This document shows positions 57,174-58,590 of a stretch of 58,590 nucleotides of DNA, one piece after another (the stretch's first letter is position 1; each line of letters starts with the position of its first letter). The translations under genes were made by a program, and so were the position numbers. This stretch comes from Alphaproteobacteria bacterium (GTDB lineage Bacteria > Pseudomonadota > Alphaproteobacteria > Geminicoccales > Geminicoccaceae): positions 1-58,590 of the forward strand of contig JALUAG010000039.1 in assembly GCA_027045875.1 (NCBI GenBank), given 5' to 3'. The notes beneath the pieces were generated by a model that was given only the letters and a program-made list of their open reading frames with translations, was not told the origin of the DNA and searched no databases.

Positions 57174-57991
57174 GATGGCTCTCCGCTGGGTTCGGAAGGC
57201 CGCGCGGCTTTGCCGCGGGAGAGGAAGGCGCGCACCTTGGGCGGTCCCTCGGCCGCCAGCCGACGGGGGGCGCCGCGGGCGATGGCGGTGCGGCTCTCGA
57301 TGTCGAGGAACAGGCATTCGTCGGCGATGGTCAGGATGCTGGCCAGCTCGTGGGTGACCACCACCATGGTGGTGCCGAGGCCCGCCCGCAGCTCCAGCAG
57401 CAGCTCGTCGATGTGGCGGGCGTTGAGGGGGTCGAGCCCGGCGGTGGGCTCGTCGAGGAACAGAAGGCCGGGATCGAGGGCCAGCGCCCGGGCGATCGCC
57501 GCCCGCTTGCGCATGCCCCCCGAGAGCTCGTGCGGATAGAGCTCCTCGAGCCCTTCGAGACCGACCAGGGCCAGCCGATAGGCCACGAGATCGGCGATCG
57601 CCGTGGCGTCGAGGCTGGTGTGTCGGCGGAGCGGCAGCGCCAGGTTCTCGGCCAGTGTCAGCGAGCTCCAGAGCGCCCCGCTCTGGAAGGCGATGCCGAT
57701 CCGGCGCTGCAGGGCGGCACGCCGCTCGGGCTCGATCTCCCACAGCGAGAGCCCGTCGATCACGACCCGCCCCGCCGCCGGTGGCAGCAGCCCCACGAGG
57801 GCCCGCATGAGGGTGCTCTTGCCGCAGCCGCTCTCGCCCATGACGACGAAGATGTCCCGCCGGCGGACGGTGAAATCGATCCGCTGCAGGACGAGCGTCT
57901 CGCCGTAGCCCACCGCCAGCCCCTCGACCTCGAGGCAGGCCTCCGGCGGGGCGGCGCCCGCGGTCGCGGGGGCGTCAGATGTCGAGGACAT
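57170..57991 (-). CDS. mlaF: Mla-type lipid ABC transporter ATP-binding protein
   Basis: 273 residues with Walker A MGESGCGKST, Q-loop GIAFQSGALWSSLTLAENL, signature ELSGGMRKRAAIARAL, Walker B LLFLDEPTAGLD and H-loop VVTHE. The FQSGALWSSLT stretch is characteristic of MlaF/MkL ATPases. It powers lipid transport with the MlaE permease; the ATG at 57991 lies inside the 3' end of mlaE (17-base overlap), so the two are co-translated. Confidence 0.94.
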   Translation of the reverse strand: MSSTSDAPATAGAAPPEACLEVEGLAVGYGETLVLQRIDFTVRRRDIFVVMGESGCGKSTLMRALVGLLPPAAGRVVIDGLSLWEIEPERRAALQRRIGIAFQSGALWSSLTLAENLALPLRRHTSLDATAIADLVAYRLALVGLEGLEELYPHELSGGMRKRAAIARALALDPGLLFLDEPTAGLDPLNARHIDELLLELRAGLGTTMVVVTHELASILTIADECLFLDIESRTAIARGAPRRLAAEGPPKVRAFLSRGKAARPSEPSGEPS

Positions 57992-58529
57992 AGTAGACCA
58001 CGGTCATCAGGGCGTCGCCGAGAACGATGAGCACGATGCCGAGCACCACCGCTCCGGTCGTCGCCCGGCCGACGGCGGCGGCGCTGCGGCCGCTGTGGAG
58101 CCCCATCAGGCAGCCGGCGAAGGCGACCAGCCAGCCGAACAGCGCCGCCTTGCCGAGCCCGGCGCCGAAATCGGCGAGCGAGAGATGGGCGAGGCTCTGC
58201 TCGTAGTACTGCAGCAGGGTGACGTCGGAAAGGAAGATGGTGCTGACCGCCCCGCCCAGGATGCCGACGGCGTCGGCGTAGAGGGCGAGAAGCGGCATCA
58301 TGAGGGCCAGCGCCAGCATGCGCGGCAGTACCAGATGGTCGACCGGGGGAATGCCGAGGGCGCGCAGGGCGTCGATCTCCTCGCCGGCCTGCATGCTGCC
58401 GAGCTCGGCGGCATAGGCCGCGCCGGTGCGCCCGGCCATGATGATGGCGGCCATCAGCGCGCCCATCTCCCGCGCCATGCCGAGGGTGACGAGGTTGGCG
58501 ACGTAGATCTCCGCACCCAGCCGGCCGAG
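57975..58529 (-). CDS. mlaE: Mla-type lipid ABC transporter permease, 5' end missing
   Basis: MlaE core: LVTLGMAREMGALMAAIIMAGRTGAAYAAELGSMQAGEEIDALRALGI-like segment, then four hydrophobic stretches ending MTVVYYVLDI. The N-terminal part is absent because the genuine sequence stops near 58529, where an inverted copy begins. Only about 185 of an expected 250-370 residues are present. The frame stays open through the inverted copy, but that extension is not MlaE-like and should be discarded. Confidence 0.88.
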   Translation of the reverse strand, partial: LGRLGAEIYVANLVTLGMAREMGALMAAIIMAGRTGAAYAAELGSMQAGEEIDALRALGIPPVDHLVLPRMLALALMMPLLALYADAVGILGGAVSTIFLSDVTLLQYYEQSLAHLSLADFGAGLGKAALFGWLVAFAGCLMGLHSGRSAAAVGRATTGAVVLGIVLIVLGDALMTVVYYVLDI

Positions 58530-58590
58530 CTGGGTGCGGAGATCTACGTCGCCAACCTCGTCACCCTCGGCATGGCGCGGGAGATGGGCG
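58460..58590. repeat. 61-bp perfect inverted repeat with 9-base spacer at the window end
   Basis: Bases 58460-58520 are the exact reverse complement of 58530-58590, separated by CCGGCCGAG. The left arm is normal mlaE coding sequence (minus strand, AEIYVANLVTLGMAREMG); the right arm repeats the same codons on the plus strand and ends exactly at the window edge. This is the pattern of a fold-back assembly or amplification artefact. Confidence 0.93.

Overview
The window is dense, GC-rich bacterial DNA and looks like a chromosomal segment from a denitrifying alphaproteobacterium, possibly Rhodospirillales-like. That rests on three things: the Paracoccus-type gene order nirI / nirS-E-C-F-D-L-G-H, the argD-argF-hslO block, and the set of TAXI-TRAP, dipeptide ABC, DgcN/DgcA and BKACE genes. 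The taxonomic call is inference; no rRNA, tRNA or CRISPR array was recognised.

Layout, left to right. (1) 1-7889: nitrite respiration. The cytochrome cd1 nitrite reductase gene nirS and the heme d1 synthesis genes nirE, C, F, D, L, G and the start of nirH run leftward. The NirI/NosR-like flavo-iron-sulfur membrane protein gene runs rightward. A single FNR/Dnr-type box (TTGACCGCCATCAA, 5700-5713) lies between the divergent nirS and nirI. (2) 7945-9796: a tightly coupled three-gene operon of unknown function. (3) 9916-16256: a complete dipeptide/oligopeptide ABC transporter on the minus strand, whose leader has two mutually exclusive hairpins, one of which masks the Shine-Dalgarno sequence of the binding-protein gene. 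(4) 16502-20197: a translationally coupled operon with a Dnr-like Crp/Fnr regulator, a beta-keto acid cleavage enzyme, an EamA transporter and an old-yellow-enzyme-type oxidoreductase, followed by a secreted nuclease-fold protein and the DgcN-DgcA pair for D-glutamate. (5) 23561-29372, minus strand: a second BKACE, a class III aminotransferase, a lipoprotein, hslO, argF and argD. (6) 29436-41063, minus strand: an ABC-2 permease, TamB, TamA (with a lipobox), a large MscS-family channel, galE and a PPP-like phosphatase. (7) 41339-49809, plus strand: an outer-membrane barrel and a short Wza-like lipoprotein, an AmpG-like transporter, and a TAXI-TRAP uptake system with a universal stress protein.

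(8) 49821-54680 is the accessory region. A sugar-type ABC permease gene stands alone, without its binding protein, second permease or ATPase. It is followed immediately by DNA of visibly lower GC carrying a two-gene system: an OLD-family ATPase-TOPRIM nuclease and a UvrD-like SF1 helicase, i.e. a Gabija-like (GajA/GajB, class 2 OLD) antiviral module. The nuclease has an atypical Walker A motif in which Cys replaces the conserved Gly. A RelB/DinJ-type antitoxin without a recognisable toxin follows. (9) 54789-58590, minus strand: a glutathione S-transferase and an Mla-type lipid transport operon (auxiliary lipoprotein, MlaD, MlaF, MlaE). The last 131 bases are a perfect 61-bp inverted repeat with a 9-base spacer that folds the mlaE sequence back on itself; this is most likely an assembly artefact at the contig end.

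The Gabija-like module and its left boundary are the best candidates for something new. The uncharacterised operon beside nirI and the switch-like leader of the peptide transporter come next.
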